Below, in pieces: positions 15,355-23,898 of a stretch of DNA of 33,117 bases. The notes beneath the pieces are model-generated. The model saw nothing but the letters and a program-made list of their open reading frames with translations, was not told where the DNA came from and did not search any database. The stretch's first letter is position 1; each line of letters begins with the position of its first letter. The stretch comes from Pseudofrankia coriaricola (GTDB lineage Bacteria > Actinomycetota > Actinomycetes > Frankiales > Frankiaceae), in contig NZ_MBLO01000067.1 in NCBI RefSeq assembly GCF_001854805.1, forward strand, positions 1 through 33,117, read 5' to 3'. A program made the translations under genes and the position numbers.

Positions 15355-15618
15355 GCTCGGTCGCTCGTCGACGTCCAAGGACATCGAGCTACTCGTGTTG
15401 CGGCACTAGGTCGCCGTGCCGCCGCGCACCAGCCCAAGCCCCGGTGGGGCTGGGCGGACCGGGCCGTACTCACCGCGCTGATCCGACTTCTGCCGAGAAG
15501 GCTTCGGCGGTACCGGCTCGTCGCCCCCGGCACCGTCCTACGGTGGCCGCCGCCTGGCCGTCCGAATGTGGACCTATCCACACAGGACCGTACGACCGCC
15601 GATCAGCCTGGAGATCGA
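15355..15618 (+). pseudogene. Decayed N-terminal fragment of an rve-type transposase
   Basis: Frame pieces match residues about 22-110 of the intact transposase at 2791-3858: SSTSKDIELLVLRH, then an in-frame TAG, then AVPPRTSPSP.., WADRAVLTALIRLLPRRLRRYRLVAPGTVLRW, and after a further shift RRLAVRMWTYPHRTVRPPISLEI. The internal stop, at least two frameshifts and missing ends make it a relic. The DNA on either side (15071-15354 and 15619-15770) contains nothing I can assign. Confidence 0.8.
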
Positions 15619-15770
15619 CGGGCCTGCGTAGTTGGTAAGCCTGTGCGCGGGATGGCGTTGTGGATCTGACAGGCCGGGCAACTGGGCGCCGGCGGCGCGG
15701 GCTGGCGCTGGCGACGGGGTCTGTTCGTGGTGTTGCTGCTGGCGGCGGCTGGGGGACGTTGCGGCGTCGG

Positions 15771-17027
15771 TCAGAACGGTTCGGGTGGCGTGAGGATCTC
15801 GACGGCGAGCAGCGCGACGTCGTCGTTCAGGGCGCCGCCACTCCAGGCGTGCACGCTGACGATCAGACGGTCGAGCGCGGTGTCGAGGTCTGCCGGTTCC
15901 GTCCCGGCGGTTCCGGCGTCGTCGGGTTCCCGTTCGGGTGGGTGCCGGGGCGGTGGCCGGTGGGCTACCGCGGGCGCGTGCGTTGCCGCGCAGGTCAGGG
16001 ACCGAGCGCCTGCGGCGGCGTTCAGCCGGCCGGCCCGATCGGCACCGGCCGGCTGTGTGCCCAGTGAGGCGGCGGCCCCGGGTAGCAGCGGGAAGAACGT
16101 CCCTGTCACGGGGTCGCGTGCTTCGGCGATCCCGTCGGTGTACAGCAGAAGCCGGTCGCCGGGTTTCAGGCAGGCCGAGCCGACGACGTCGCCGGCGCTG
16201 CCCAGGCCCAGCGGCAGTTGTCGGCCGGGGGGTTCCAGCAGCCGCGCCTGCCCGCGCCGGACCAGGAGCGGGTCGGGGTGCCCGGCGTTGGTGAACCGCA
16301 CGTGGCCGCCCTCGACGTCCATGACCACAGCCGTGGCGAAGTCGTCGTCCATCCCGGCGGAAGCCACCTCGGCGTCCAGCTCGCGCAGCACCGTGCCCAG
16401 GTCACCCGACTGGCGTGTCACCACGCGGAAGCAGCTGGTCACCAGGCTCGCGAGGCGGACGGCCGCGAGGCCCTTGCCCCGCACATCCCCGATCAACAGC
16501 CGTGCCCCGTGTTCCTGGGCCACCAGCGCGTAGAAGTCGCCACCGACGTTCGCCTCGGCCGTCGAGCTCTCGTAGCGGGCCGCCAGCCGCAGGTGCGCGA
16601 CCCTGCCAGGTACCGGCGTGAGGATCGTTCGCTGGACCGCCTCCGCCACCCGCGTGACGTTCGCGAGCTTGGTCTCCCGCCGAGAGTGGTAACGGCTGAG
16701 CAGAACGGCCATCACCCCGCCCGCGGCCACTCCACCCAACCGGACCGCCTGAGCGGGCCAGCCGCTGGTAGCCGACCCGTAGAGATGATCCCGCACCCCG
16801 AGCACGACGACCGCCACCACGGCCAACACCCCGTACATCGTGGTCAGCCGCGGTCCGACGACCGTCGCGGCCAACAGCGGGCTCAGAACCGTCAGCTCCA
16901 GGATCACCCACTGGCTGTTCGCGAACTCCAAGCTCGCCAACCCCACCAACAACACCAACGGCACCAGCACCACCAGCCGGTGCCAGCCTCGGCCGGTCCG
17001 GTGATGGGCGGCGGAACGCTCAGCCAT
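15771..17027 (-). CDS. Membrane-anchored PP2C/SpoIIE-type serine phosphatase
   Basis: A 418-residue protein. Three or four membrane helices fill residues about 17-112 (LVVLVPLVLLVGLASL, LLAATVVGPRL, VLAVVAVVVLGV, AAGGVMAVLL), followed by a short linker and a SpoIIE-type phosphatase domain. Catalytic metal motifs are present: GGDFY (162-166), GDVRGKG (180-186), LYTDGI with D298, and NDDVALL (401-407). Such proteins dephosphorylate anti-anti-sigma factors or similar partners in response to signals. Oddly, about 65 residues of Ala/Pro/Arg-rich sequence (about 314-380) interrupt the domain between FFPL and DLDTALDRLI, where relatives normally have a short helical stretch. The substrate and a partner-switching operon are not in the window. 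Confidence 0.9.
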   Translation of the reverse strand: MAERSAAHHRTGRGWHRLVVLVPLVLLVGLASLEFANSQWVILELTVLSPLLAATVVGPRLTTMYGVLAVVAVVVLGVRDHLYGSATSGWPAQAVRLGGVAAGGVMAVLLSRYHSRRETKLANVTRVAEAVQRTILTPVPGRVAHLRLAARYESSTAEANVGGDFYALVAQEHGARLLIGDVRGKGLAAVRLASLVTSCFRVVTRQSGDLGTVLRELDAEVASAGMDDDFATAVVMDVEGGHVRFTNAGHPDPLLVRRGQARLLEPPGRQLPLGLGSAGDVVGSACLKPGDRLLLYTDGIAEARDPVTGTFFPLLPGAAASLGTQPAGADRAGRLNAAAGARSLTCAATHAPAVAHRPPPRHPPEREPDDAGTAGTEPADLDTALDRLIVSVHAWSGGALNDDVALLAVEILTPPEPF

Positions 17028-17752
17028 CCAGATCCGGCGCCACGCCCCACGAGGTGCTCCTCACCTCGACGGCGATACCCGCTCCCGGGCGCGGGCGAAC
17101 CGGGGGCAGCCAGGGACCTGTGGGTCCATGGCTGGACCTTCGCGGCCGGGCCGCCGACTGGAGATGACCATGTATTGACCACGTCGACAGGAATCCGGAC
17201 TGTCCTGGAAGACGTCGGCGATCGCTGAGGCCCTCGCTGACGGAGTGCTTGAACCTCTATGACCAGGTGTCCACCGGAGTGCGCCTGCTCGTCTGGAATC
17301 GTCGCGACAGCCACAGGTCCATGCTTCTTCGCTTCCTGACAGAGCAGGTCGTCGGCTGGTCACCGAGGAACAACGGACGCTGCCGGACTGCCTCCTCGGC
17401 AGGTGCCCCCAGCCACGTCTCGCGCTGCGTCACCATTGAAGCCGCGGCGACCTCGTCGTCCGGGACAACACCTGCGTGCCTTGCCATGCGACGCATGCAC
17501 GCCGACCTCCGCCGGCTGATGTGGCGCACCGCCCCGACCGGCGAGGCGAGCAGTCGACTCGCCCGATCCCTCCCACGGAGAGCGTCGACACGGCCGAGGA
17601 AACAATGATCGCGGCGACGATGGCGAAGGCGGCGCAGACCGCCAACACGCGCCGACTTCCCGAATCAGACGCTGGCCACCCGCGGGCCTCGCCGATCAGG
17701 AAGAGCAGGGCGGCCTTCGGATCTCTAGGTCCGCGACGTCTAGAGGGCCAAA
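17028..17752. other. Gap without a supportable gene
   Basis: Lies between the divergently decayed surroundings of the phosphatase and the cyclase. Minus-strand sequence at about 17650-17560 encodes a hydrophobic stretch (VLAVCAAFAIVAAIIVSSAV) that could be the relic of a membrane helix, but no start, family or intact frame supports a gene. Confidence 0.5.
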
Positions 17753-17785
17753 GGGCGTGCGAAAATGATCTTCCTTCGCACGCCC
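17753..17785. terminator. Hairpin terminator downstream of the diguanylate cyclase gene
   Basis: A perfect 11-bp inverted repeat, GGGCGTGCGAA (17753-17763) and its complement (17775-17785), with an 11-base loop. It lies 24 bases beyond the stop of the minus-strand cyclase gene. No T-run. Confidence 0.65.
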
Positions 17786-17808
17786 GGCGGCCGTTGTCCC
17801 CAGGATCA

Positions 17809-19467
17809 CTACAGGGGAGCTGGCGCGCCGTGATGCTCCGGTCCGGGGGCAGCCAGATCGGGGGTGTAGACGGTCAGTTCGCCGGTGCGCCGCCCTTTTG
17901 CCGCATACATGGCCAGGTCGGCGCGGTGGAGCAGGGTTTCGGCGGTGACCTGTTCACGGGCCGGGTCGACGACGACGAGGCCGGTGCTCGCGGCGACGGC
18001 GTGGGTGGTGCCCGCGAGGCGGATCGGAGCCCGCACCGATGCGAGGAGGCGGCGGCCGACTGTCTCGGGGTCCTCGGCGGTGGAGGTCAGGAGGATCGCG
18101 AACTCGTCGCCACCAAGGCGGGCGACGGTGTCTGACCCGCGTACGCAGCTGGTGAGTCGGCGACCTGTGACGCGTAGCAGGTCGTCGCCGGCCGTGTGAC
18201 CGAACACGTCGTTGACCTGCTTGAAGTGGTCGAGATCGCAGAACAGCACAGCCAGACGCCCGGTGGGCTGGTCACGGCGGCTGAGGGCCTGGTCAAGCCG
18301 GTCGTTGAACAGGGCGCGGTTGGCCAGCCCCGTGAGCGGGTCGTGGAACGCCTGGTGACGTAGCTGGTGGCGGCTCTCCTCGAGCTGGCCGACAAGGCGG
18401 ATGTTGTCGGCCATCGTCGCCGTCTGCCGCACCGCCGCGAGTAGCAGCAGGGCGAGCAAGACCCAGATCTCCTCCTGGCGGGCGATGTCCTCCCCGGCGA
18501 TCTCGATCAGTGTGACGGCGGCGGCCGCACCCAATGGCAGGTAAGGCAGGAGGGCGTGCCACCAGCGGCGACGCGGCGCGACATATAGCCGGTCCGCATC
18601 GGGACCAGTCGGCAGCGGCGGTCGTAGAGGCCCATCGGGAGACAACGCCGCGAGTCCGATGAGCAAAGGACCAGCGACCAGAGGCAGGTCGACCAACCGT
18701 GGGAGGTCACGCAGACCGCGCACGACAGCGGACAGGTACCACATGAGCGATGCCGCCTGGGTCAGCAGGCCGACCATCAGCAGTACCAGGCCGAGACCGG
18801 CGCGTGGCTGACGAAAGGTCGCGACCAGGATCACGACAACCGTGAGGACCAGACTGACCGCGGTGATAATGATCAGATAGAGGGTTCCGGCAGCCAGCGG
18901 CCCTCTTCGTTCGATCACGTCTTCGAGCACGGCGACCCAGGCCAGCAGTCCGACCGCCCCGACCACGATCACACTGTCGAGAATGGTGATCACATACCAC
19001 CGGCGGTCCCGGCCACGCTCGGGGCCGTGCGAGGACAGGTCGAACGGGTCCGACGGATAGAGCAGCACCCCCGCCAGCCCGAACGCGCATGGAACCAGGA
19101 AGAACAGCGACGCCGCCGTCAGCCGCGCCGCCGGCGCTCCCCCCGCGGCCACGTCCCGGAACAACGCGACCGCCCCGGCGGCGACCGCCAGCACCATCAC
19201 CGCCACCAGCAGCCGCCACCACCGTTGCGCGCCCCGGCGCCGAAGACCGGTCACCACACAGGTAAGTCCACCCAGCAGCAGGCTGACGATCAGGATCAGG
19301 CGGAGCGTGAGCAGCGCCGCCCGACCAGCGGGCACCACAGCGACGATGGCCGCCGCGACGACGACCAGAACCGAGACGGCCGCGGCCCCCCAGAACCAGC
19401 GGCTCACACCTGGGCGGCTCGGAGCCGGCCGTGTTTCCTGCCTGGGCGGCGTGGCCACACAGCCCAT
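17809..19467 (-). CDS. Membrane diguanylate cyclase (GGDEF)
   Basis: A 552-residue protein (ATG at 19467, with GAGGCGG nine bases before it; further upstream starts would add up to 19 residues). Residues about 20-345 hold around nine hydrophobic helices in a membrane sensor region without a recognised input domain. A short helical linker (MADNIRLVGQLEESRHQLRHQAF) leads to the catalytic domain starting HDPLTGLANR. The active site RLGGDEFAILL has GGDEF at about 452-456, and RGSD five residues before it is the product-inhibition I-site. It should make cyclic di-GMP from two GTP. DHFKQVND and VFGHTAGDDLL are also conserved. No EAL domain follows. It is monocistronic, with a hairpin downstream. 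Confidence 0.92.
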   Translation of the reverse strand: MGCVATPPRQETRPAPSRPGVSRWFWGAAAVSVLVVVAAAIVAVVPAGRAALLTLRLILIVSLLLGGLTCVVTGLRRRGAQRWWRLLVAVMVLAVAAGAVALFRDVAAGGAPAARLTAASLFFLVPCAFGLAGVLLYPSDPFDLSSHGPERGRDRRWYVITILDSVIVVGAVGLLAWVAVLEDVIERRGPLAAGTLYLIIITAVSLVLTVVVILVATFRQPRAGLGLVLLMVGLLTQAASLMWYLSAVVRGLRDLPRLVDLPLVAGPLLIGLAALSPDGPLRPPLPTGPDADRLYVAPRRRWWHALLPYLPLGAAAAVTLIEIAGEDIARQEEIWVLLALLLLAAVRQTATMADNIRLVGQLEESRHQLRHQAFHDPLTGLANRALFNDRLDQALSRRDQPTGRLAVLFCDLDHFKQVNDVFGHTAGDDLLRVTGRRLTSCVRGSDTVARLGGDEFAILLTSTAEDPETVGRRLLASVRAPIRLAGTTHAVAASTGLVVVDPAREQVTAETLLHRADLAMYAAKGRRTGELTVYTPDLAAPGPEHHGAPAPL

Positions 19468-19738
19468 CGTGTTCACCGCCTCAGACCGCCCCAGCCCGCA
19501 CCGTCGTCGAACAGCACGGCGCACTGCCCCTGCTACCGCCTACCCTGACCAACGGAAAATACCCAACCAGCTACACATAGCGACAGCGTGGACACGCTGA
19601 GGGATCACCTCGGCCCGCACCATCCGCGCCTACGACCAGACGGCTGTCGCCGCCCCGTTACCGTGCCAGCAGGCGGCAGACCGGACGACGCAGGCCACCG
19701 TCTCCGGCATGACCGATCGCCTCTGTCGTTCACGACCC
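19468..19738. other. Intergenic region, no recognised gene
   Basis: Contains the probable promoter of the cyclase gene on the minus strand. I saw no convincing -35/-10 pair, riboswitch or open frame with family character. Confidence 0.5.
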
Positions 19739-19822
19739 TGTGGGGCGCCAGAAGTCGGCGTGGGCCCGTGACCTGTGACGATGCGATGGGACGGCCGTCG
19801 GCATGATGGTCAACCATGTCAG
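19739..19822 (+). mobile_element. Solitary left end of an IS related to the one at 2714-3901
   Basis: Starts TGTGGGGCGCCAGAAGTCGG and matches 2714-2789 at about 64 of 76 positions without gaps, including the sequence just before the transposase start. The start codon position is preserved (ATG at 19816), but the frame reads only MSARLR and stops at 19834-19836. No right end is visible nearby. It lies about 100 bases upstream of the DHA2 pump gene and may contribute to its expression. Confidence 0.75.
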
Positions 19823-19924
19823 CGCGCCTGCGCTAGCGGACGGCGAAACGTCTTCGACCCACATCGGTGAACCGCCGGGCCGAGATCGGTCAGTACTGGC
19901 ACTCAGTCCGATCTGGAGGCATCG

Positions 19925-21337
19925 GTGACCAGAACACAGAAGTGGGTGCTCGCGCTCACGTCGACCGCGGCGCTCATGGTGGCCCTCGACCAGCTCGTGG
20001 TGTCCACCGCACTCAACTCGATCCGCAACGATCTACACGCCTCGATCGCCACGCTCGAATGGACTGCCAACGCCTACAGCCTCAGCTTCGCGGTCCTGCT
20101 CGTCACCGGCGCTGCCCTCGGTGACCGGTTCGGTCGGCGACGCATGTTCGTCGTCGGACTGGCGATCTTCTCGCTCGCGTCCGTGGCCTGCGCGCTGGCG
20201 CCGAGCATCGGCATCCTCGTCGCGGCCCGGGCCGTGCAGGGTGCTGGTTCGGCGCTGGTGATGCCGCTGGCCGTCGCGCTGCTGACCGGCGCCTTTCCTC
20301 CAGAAAAGCGCGGCGGCGCGCTGGGCATCTTCACCGCGCTGACCGGCCTCGCGGTTGTCGGCGGCCCGCTGGTCGGAGGCGCGGTCACCCAGGGCATCGC
20401 ATGGCAGTGGATCTTCTGGATCAACGTGCCGATCGGGGCCGTCCTCATCCCGCTCGTGCTTCTGCGCACGAGCGAAAGTCACGGCCCCCGCGTCCGCCCC
20501 GACGTGCTCGGCCTCGTCCTCGTCTCGGCCGGAATGTTCGGCCTCGTCTGGGGGCTGGTGCGCGCCGACGCCGCCGGCTGGGGCAGCGCGGAAGTGATGA
20601 CCGCTCTGGTCGCCGGCGCCGTCATGACGGTCGTGTTCGTCGCCTGGGAGACCCGGGCCCGCGAGCCGATGCTGTCGCTCGGCCTGTTCGCCGATCGTGC
20701 CTACACCGGCGGCAACATCGCCATGTTCCTGCACACCGGTGCACTGTTCAGCTCGGTGTTCTTCCTCGCCCAATACCTCCAGATCACCCTGGGCTACAGC
20801 CCGCTCGGTGCCGGCCTACGGTTCCTGCCCTGGACGCTTCCGCTGTTCGTCATCGCCCCGGTCGCCGGACGCGTCCTGGACCGGATCGGCAGCCGGCTGC
20901 TGCTCACCGTTGGCCTCGTCCTTCAGTTCATCGGTCTAGGCTGGGTGGCGCTCACCATCGCCGACGGACGCTCCTACACCTCCGCGGTTGCCGCCCTCGT
21001 AATCGCCGGCTGCGGTGCCAGCATGGCGATCCCGGCCGGCCAGAACGCCGTCATGAACGCCGTGCCACGCGAGGCGATCGGTAAGGCATCCGGCGTCTAC
21101 AACACCGCCCGCCAGCTCGGCGGCGCATTCGGCATCGCCATCCTCGCCGCGGTCTTCGCAGCCAAGGGCGACTACTCCAGTCCTGACGCCTTCCGTGACG
21201 GCGTCGGGCCCGCCCTGGGCGTTGCCGCCGGGATGTCAGCACTCGGCGCGATCGCCGGTGCCCTGATGCGGCAACGCACCACCGACGTCGCCACGGCCGT
21301 ACCCGCGCCGGTCGCCGCCGACGCCCCCGCCCGCTGA
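19925..21337 (+). CDS. DHA2-family (EmrB/QacA-like) MFS efflux transporter
   Basis: A 470-residue membrane exporter. Helix 1 contains ALMVALDQLVVSTALNSI with D22, followed by LEWTANAYSLSFAVLLVTGA and the loop 2-3 motif GAALGDRFGRRR at about 62-73; LTGLAVVGGPLVGGAVTQGIAWQW is the antiporter region. The length suggests 12-14 helices. The GTG start at 19925 is supported by GGAGG six bases before it. The next gene, an ICL/PEP-mutase-family enzyme, begins 63 bases after the stop on the same strand, so the two may be co-transcribed. A solitary IS end is just upstream. Substrate unknown. It is related to, but clearly different from, the pump at 5544. Confidence 0.92.
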   Translation: MTRTQKWVLALTSTAALMVALDQLVVSTALNSIRNDLHASIATLEWTANAYSLSFAVLLVTGAALGDRFGRRRMFVVGLAIFSLASVACALAPSIGILVAARAVQGAGSALVMPLAVALLTGAFPPEKRGGALGIFTALTGLAVVGGPLVGGAVTQGIAWQWIFWINVPIGAVLIPLVLLRTSESHGPRVRPDVLGLVLVSAGMFGLVWGLVRADAAGWGSAEVMTALVAGAVMTVVFVAWETRAREPMLSLGLFADRAYTGGNIAMFLHTGALFSSVFFLAQYLQITLGYSPLGAGLRFLPWTLPLFVIAPVAGRVLDRIGSRLLLTVGLVLQFIGLGWVALTIADGRSYTSAVAALVIAGCGASMAIPAGQNAVMNAVPREAIGKASGVYNTARQLGGAFGIAILAAVFAAKGDYSSPDAFRDGVGPALGVAAGMSALGAIAGALMRQRTTDVATAVPAPVAADAPAR

Positions 21338-21400
21338 ACACCGAGACCGTTGCTCGACACCGACCGCATCCGACGACCACCACATGACATGGAGACGATC

Positions 21401-22216
21401 ATGACTTCCCATCCCATCCCGGCCGCCAGTACCGACGACACTTCACCAGCTCACAAGGCGGCCGCACTGCGCGCCCTGCACGTGCCCGGTGATCCGCTCG
21501 TGGTGCCCAACGCCTGGGACGCAGTCTCGGCCACGATGGTCATCGACGCCGGCTTTCCGGTCATCGCCACCAGCAGTGCGGCGACAGCGGCGATACTCGG
21601 CTACGCCGACGGCGAGGCCACACCGGTGGAAGAAGTGCTCGCAGCGACTGCGCGGATCGTGCGTGTCGTCAGCCTCCCGGTGACCGTCGACTTCGAACGC
21701 GGCTACGGACTACCCGCCCACGAGCTGGTCGAGCGACTCAGCACCACCGGCGCCGTCGGACTGAACCTGGAAGACTCCAACCCGGCGACCGGCGAGATGA
21801 TCGATCCCGCCGAGCAGGCAGACTTCCTCGCCTCCGTGCGGGAAGCCGCGGTATCGCTCGGCGTGGACCTGGTCATCAACGCGCGCACCGACTCCTTCCT
21901 GCGCCGAGCCGGATCACCGACAGAGCAGCTCGAGGGCACGATCGAGCGCGGGACGCGCTACCTCGCCGCCGGCGCGGACTGCGTCTACCCGATCGGCCTC
22001 GGCGACTACGCCGTCATCCGCCAGGTCACCGACGGCATCGCCGGCCCGATCAACATCGGCTACGGACGGCGAGGCGAGCGCCCCCTGGCCGAGCTCGCGG
22101 CGCTCGGCGTCGCCCGCATCAGCTTCGGCCCCAGCCTGCAACGACAGCTCTACAACAAGTTCGCGTCGGCCCTGTTCACGGCACTGGCCGACGACCAGAA
22201 CCCGTTCGTGCTGTGA
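21401..22216 (+). CDS. Isocitrate lyase/PEP mutase-family enzyme
   Basis: A 271-residue TIM-barrel protein of the superfamily that breaks or forms C-C or P-C bonds next to a 2-oxo or enolate centre (2-methylisocitrate lyase, oxaloacetate decarboxylase, PEP mutase). Recognisable parts are VPNAWDAVSA (36-40 core), ATSSAA near 57-60, the Mg-binding TVDFERGYG (D97, E99), GLNLEDS (E124, D125) and VINARTDSF (160-164). A KKCGH-type lyase loop is not seen, so it belongs with the broad, functionally uncharacterised branch rather than true isocitrate lyases. The ATG at 21401 has GGAG six bases before it; an in-frame TTG at 21350 has less support. Probably co-transcribed with the upstream pump, perhaps detoxifying what the pump exports; this is inference. 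Confidence 0.85.
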   Translation: MTSHPIPAASTDDTSPAHKAAALRALHVPGDPLVVPNAWDAVSATMVIDAGFPVIATSSAATAAILGYADGEATPVEEVLAATARIVRVVSLPVTVDFERGYGLPAHELVERLSTTGAVGLNLEDSNPATGEMIDPAEQADFLASVREAAVSLGVDLVINARTDSFLRRAGSPTEQLEGTIERGTRYLAAGADCVYPIGLGDYAVIRQVTDGIAGPINIGYGRRGERPLAELAALGVARISFGPSLQRQLYNKFASALFTALADDQNPFVL

Positions 22217-22217
22217 C

Positions 22218-22262
22218 CCCACCCGCCCGAACACTCGACAGAGCAGGGACCCGGTGGGTTTT
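22218..22262 (+). terminator. Possible terminator after the ICL/PEP-mutase gene
   Basis: CCCACC (22218-22223) pairs with GGTGGG (22253-22258) and TTTT follows, but the loop is 29 bases, so the hairpin would be weak. The next 220 bases before the sigma-factor gene hold an AT-richer stretch without a convincing gene. Confidence 0.3.
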
Positions 22263-22487
22263 CTGAAAGAAAAGGTCGCTGCCGTGTACGACGAACGGGA
22301 CGAGGGCATCATGCCGGCTCTGCGTTTGCTTGCTCCTGGACTCGGCATAACAGAAAGAATCAGCAAACCAACACGCAGCGAATACCCGCAGCGAACGGGC
22401 ACCTGCTTGTCCTCTACCTCGTGGCCGCTGGCATGGTCTCTTGCCGTCCCAGCGATGAAACTAGGCCGCGAGGGACGTCTAACTTAG

Positions 22488-23495
22488 GTGGACGTACCAG
22501 GGATCGACGACGCGCGTGGGGGAGATCAGGCGGCGTTCTCGCGGCTGGCTGAGCCGTTCCGGCCTGAACTGCAGGTGCACTGCTACCGGATGCTCGGGTC
22601 GGTCGAGGACGCTGAGGATGCGGTGCAGGAGACGTATCTGCGTGCCTGGTCGCGGCTGGACACCTACGCGGGCCGTGCGTCGTTCCGGGCCTGGCTGTAC
22701 GGCATCGCCACGCACGCCTGTCTGGACGCTCTGCGCCGGCGCAAGGCGCGGGTGTGGCCGCCTGACCTGGTCGCACCGGGAGACCCGAGACGAGAGCCGA
22801 CGCCGCCGGTCGAGCTGCCCTGGCTGCAGCCATACCCGGACCGGCTGTTGGACGCGCCGGCACCGGTCGAGGACGAGCCGGAGGCGCTGGTCACCTCGAA
22901 AGAGACCATCGAGCTAGCGTTCTTGGCCGCGATCCAGCGGCTGCCGGCCCGTCAACGCGCCGTGTTGATTCTGCGCGACGTGCTCGAGTGGCCGGCACGC
23001 GAAACCGCGACTTCGCTCGGCATGACCCAGACCGCGGTGAACAGTGCGCTGCAACGGGCGCACAGCACCCTCGCGCAGCATCTCGTCGTCGACCGGAACG
23101 AGTGGTCCTCGGACTCGACCGAAACCGAGAAGGCACTGCTAAAACAACTGATCGACGCGTGGGAGCGGTCGGACGCGGCTGCGCTGGTGGCGCTGCTGCG
23201 CAGTGACGCGCGGCTGGTCATGCCGCCGCGACTGTCCTGGTTCTCCGGCCGCGACGACGTCGAGGAGTTCTTCCAAGGACACGTCTTCGGGAAGATGGGG
23301 GGCCAGTGGGCGCTGTTGCCCACCGCCGCGAACAGGCAGCCCGCGTTCGCGCTGTACTGCCGCGCCCCTGGCCGGCACACGCACGACGCGTTCGGGATTG
23401 GTGCTCTCCAGATCATGGACGGCGCGATCACGGAGATCGCCATGTTCACTGACCCGGGCCTGTTCGGCCGGTTCGCGCTCCCGACCCACCTGTGA
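22488..23495 (+). CDS. SigG-like ECF RNA polymerase sigma factor with SnoaL-like C-terminal domain
   Basis: A 335-residue sigma factor of the large ECF type. Region 2 (about 12-85) has HCYRMLGSVEDAEDAVQETYLRAW and FRAWLYGIATHACLDALRRR; the linker has the family-typical WLQPYPDRLLD. Region 4 (about 145-200) has LPARQRAVLILRDVLEWPARETATSLGMTQTAVNSALQRA, the -35-binding helix-turn-helix. Residues about 215-335 form a SnoaL/NTF2-like domain (LVALLRSDARLVMPPRLSWFSGRDDVEEFF, FALYCRAPG), which in such sigma factors regulates activity in place of a separate anti-sigma factor. GTG at 22488 is the likely start, with no strong ribosome-binding site. The next gene, a small cupin, overlaps by one base (TGATG), so the two are translationally coupled. 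A related sigma factor lies on the other strand at 24426. Confidence 0.92.
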   Translation: MDVPGIDDARGGDQAAFSRLAEPFRPELQVHCYRMLGSVEDAEDAVQETYLRAWSRLDTYAGRASFRAWLYGIATHACLDALRRRKARVWPPDLVAPGDPRREPTPPVELPWLQPYPDRLLDAPAPVEDEPEALVTSKETIELAFLAAIQRLPARQRAVLILRDVLEWPARETATSLGMTQTAVNSALQRAHSTLAQHLVVDRNEWSSDSTETEKALLKQLIDAWERSDAAALVALLRSDARLVMPPRLSWFSGRDDVEEFFQGHVFGKMGGQWALLPTAANRQPAFALYCRAPGRHTHDAFGIGALQIMDGAITEIAMFTDPGLFGRFALPTHL

Positions 23496-23785
23496 TGGAC
23501 GACGACGAGAGGTTCTCGCTCGAGGACTTCCCGTGCCCAGCAGGGTTCCGGGTCCGGAGCCTGCACCTTGAGCCGCACGATGCGATGGACTGGCAAGCAG
23601 ACTGGGCCGAGGCGCTCGTCGTCGTAGAGCAGGGCGAGATGGAGATCGAATGCGCCTCCGGGGTACGGGCGCGCTTCGACGCGGGAGCCGTCTTGACGTT
23701 CGACGGGCTAAGTCTGCGGCGTCTGCACAACTGTGGCGAGACCCGAGTCGTCGTCACCTTGTTGTCCCGCCAGATCACACCCTGA
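23495..23785 (+). CDS. Small cupin-domain protein coupled to an ECF sigma factor
   Basis: A 96-residue single-domain cupin. The beta-strand pattern is seen in VRSLHLEPHDAMDWQAD, EALVVVEQGEMEIECASGVRARFDAGAVLTFDG and LRRLHNCGETRVVVTLLSR. The usual metal-binding histidines of cupin motif 1 (HxH) are replaced, and only one His remains in motif 2, so it may not be a normal metal enzyme. The ATG overlaps the sigma-factor stop (TGATG); a GTG three bases earlier is an alternative. Such tight coupling suggests that it controls or senses something for the sigma factor, like cupin-containing anti-sigma factors of the ChrR type, but this protein lacks an anti-sigma zinc motif. It could also be a small sensor or isomerase. 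Confidence 0.8.
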   Translation: MDDDERFSLEDFPCPAGFRVRSLHLEPHDAMDWQADWAEALVVVEQGEMEIECASGVRARFDAGAVLTFDGLSLRRLHNCGETRVVVTLLSRQITP

Positions 23786-23898
23786 GCTCGACCCCGGACC
23801 ACGCTGGATGGCTGTTTCGCGGCGGGACGCATGTCTGGCTCTGATGGCTGTGCTGCATTTCTCACTGTGGAACGTCGTGTCGCACCGATGCTGGTACA

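Noticed and set aside
20033-20773. Minus-strand open frame opposite the second DHA2 pump
   Set aside because: Shadow of the transporter gene; composition is Glu/Asp/Gly-rich without conserved pattern.
22254-22487. 77-codon frame before the first sigma-factor gene
   Set aside because: The first residues look weakly protein-like, but there is no family, no good ribosome-binding site and the end runs to the sigma-factor start.
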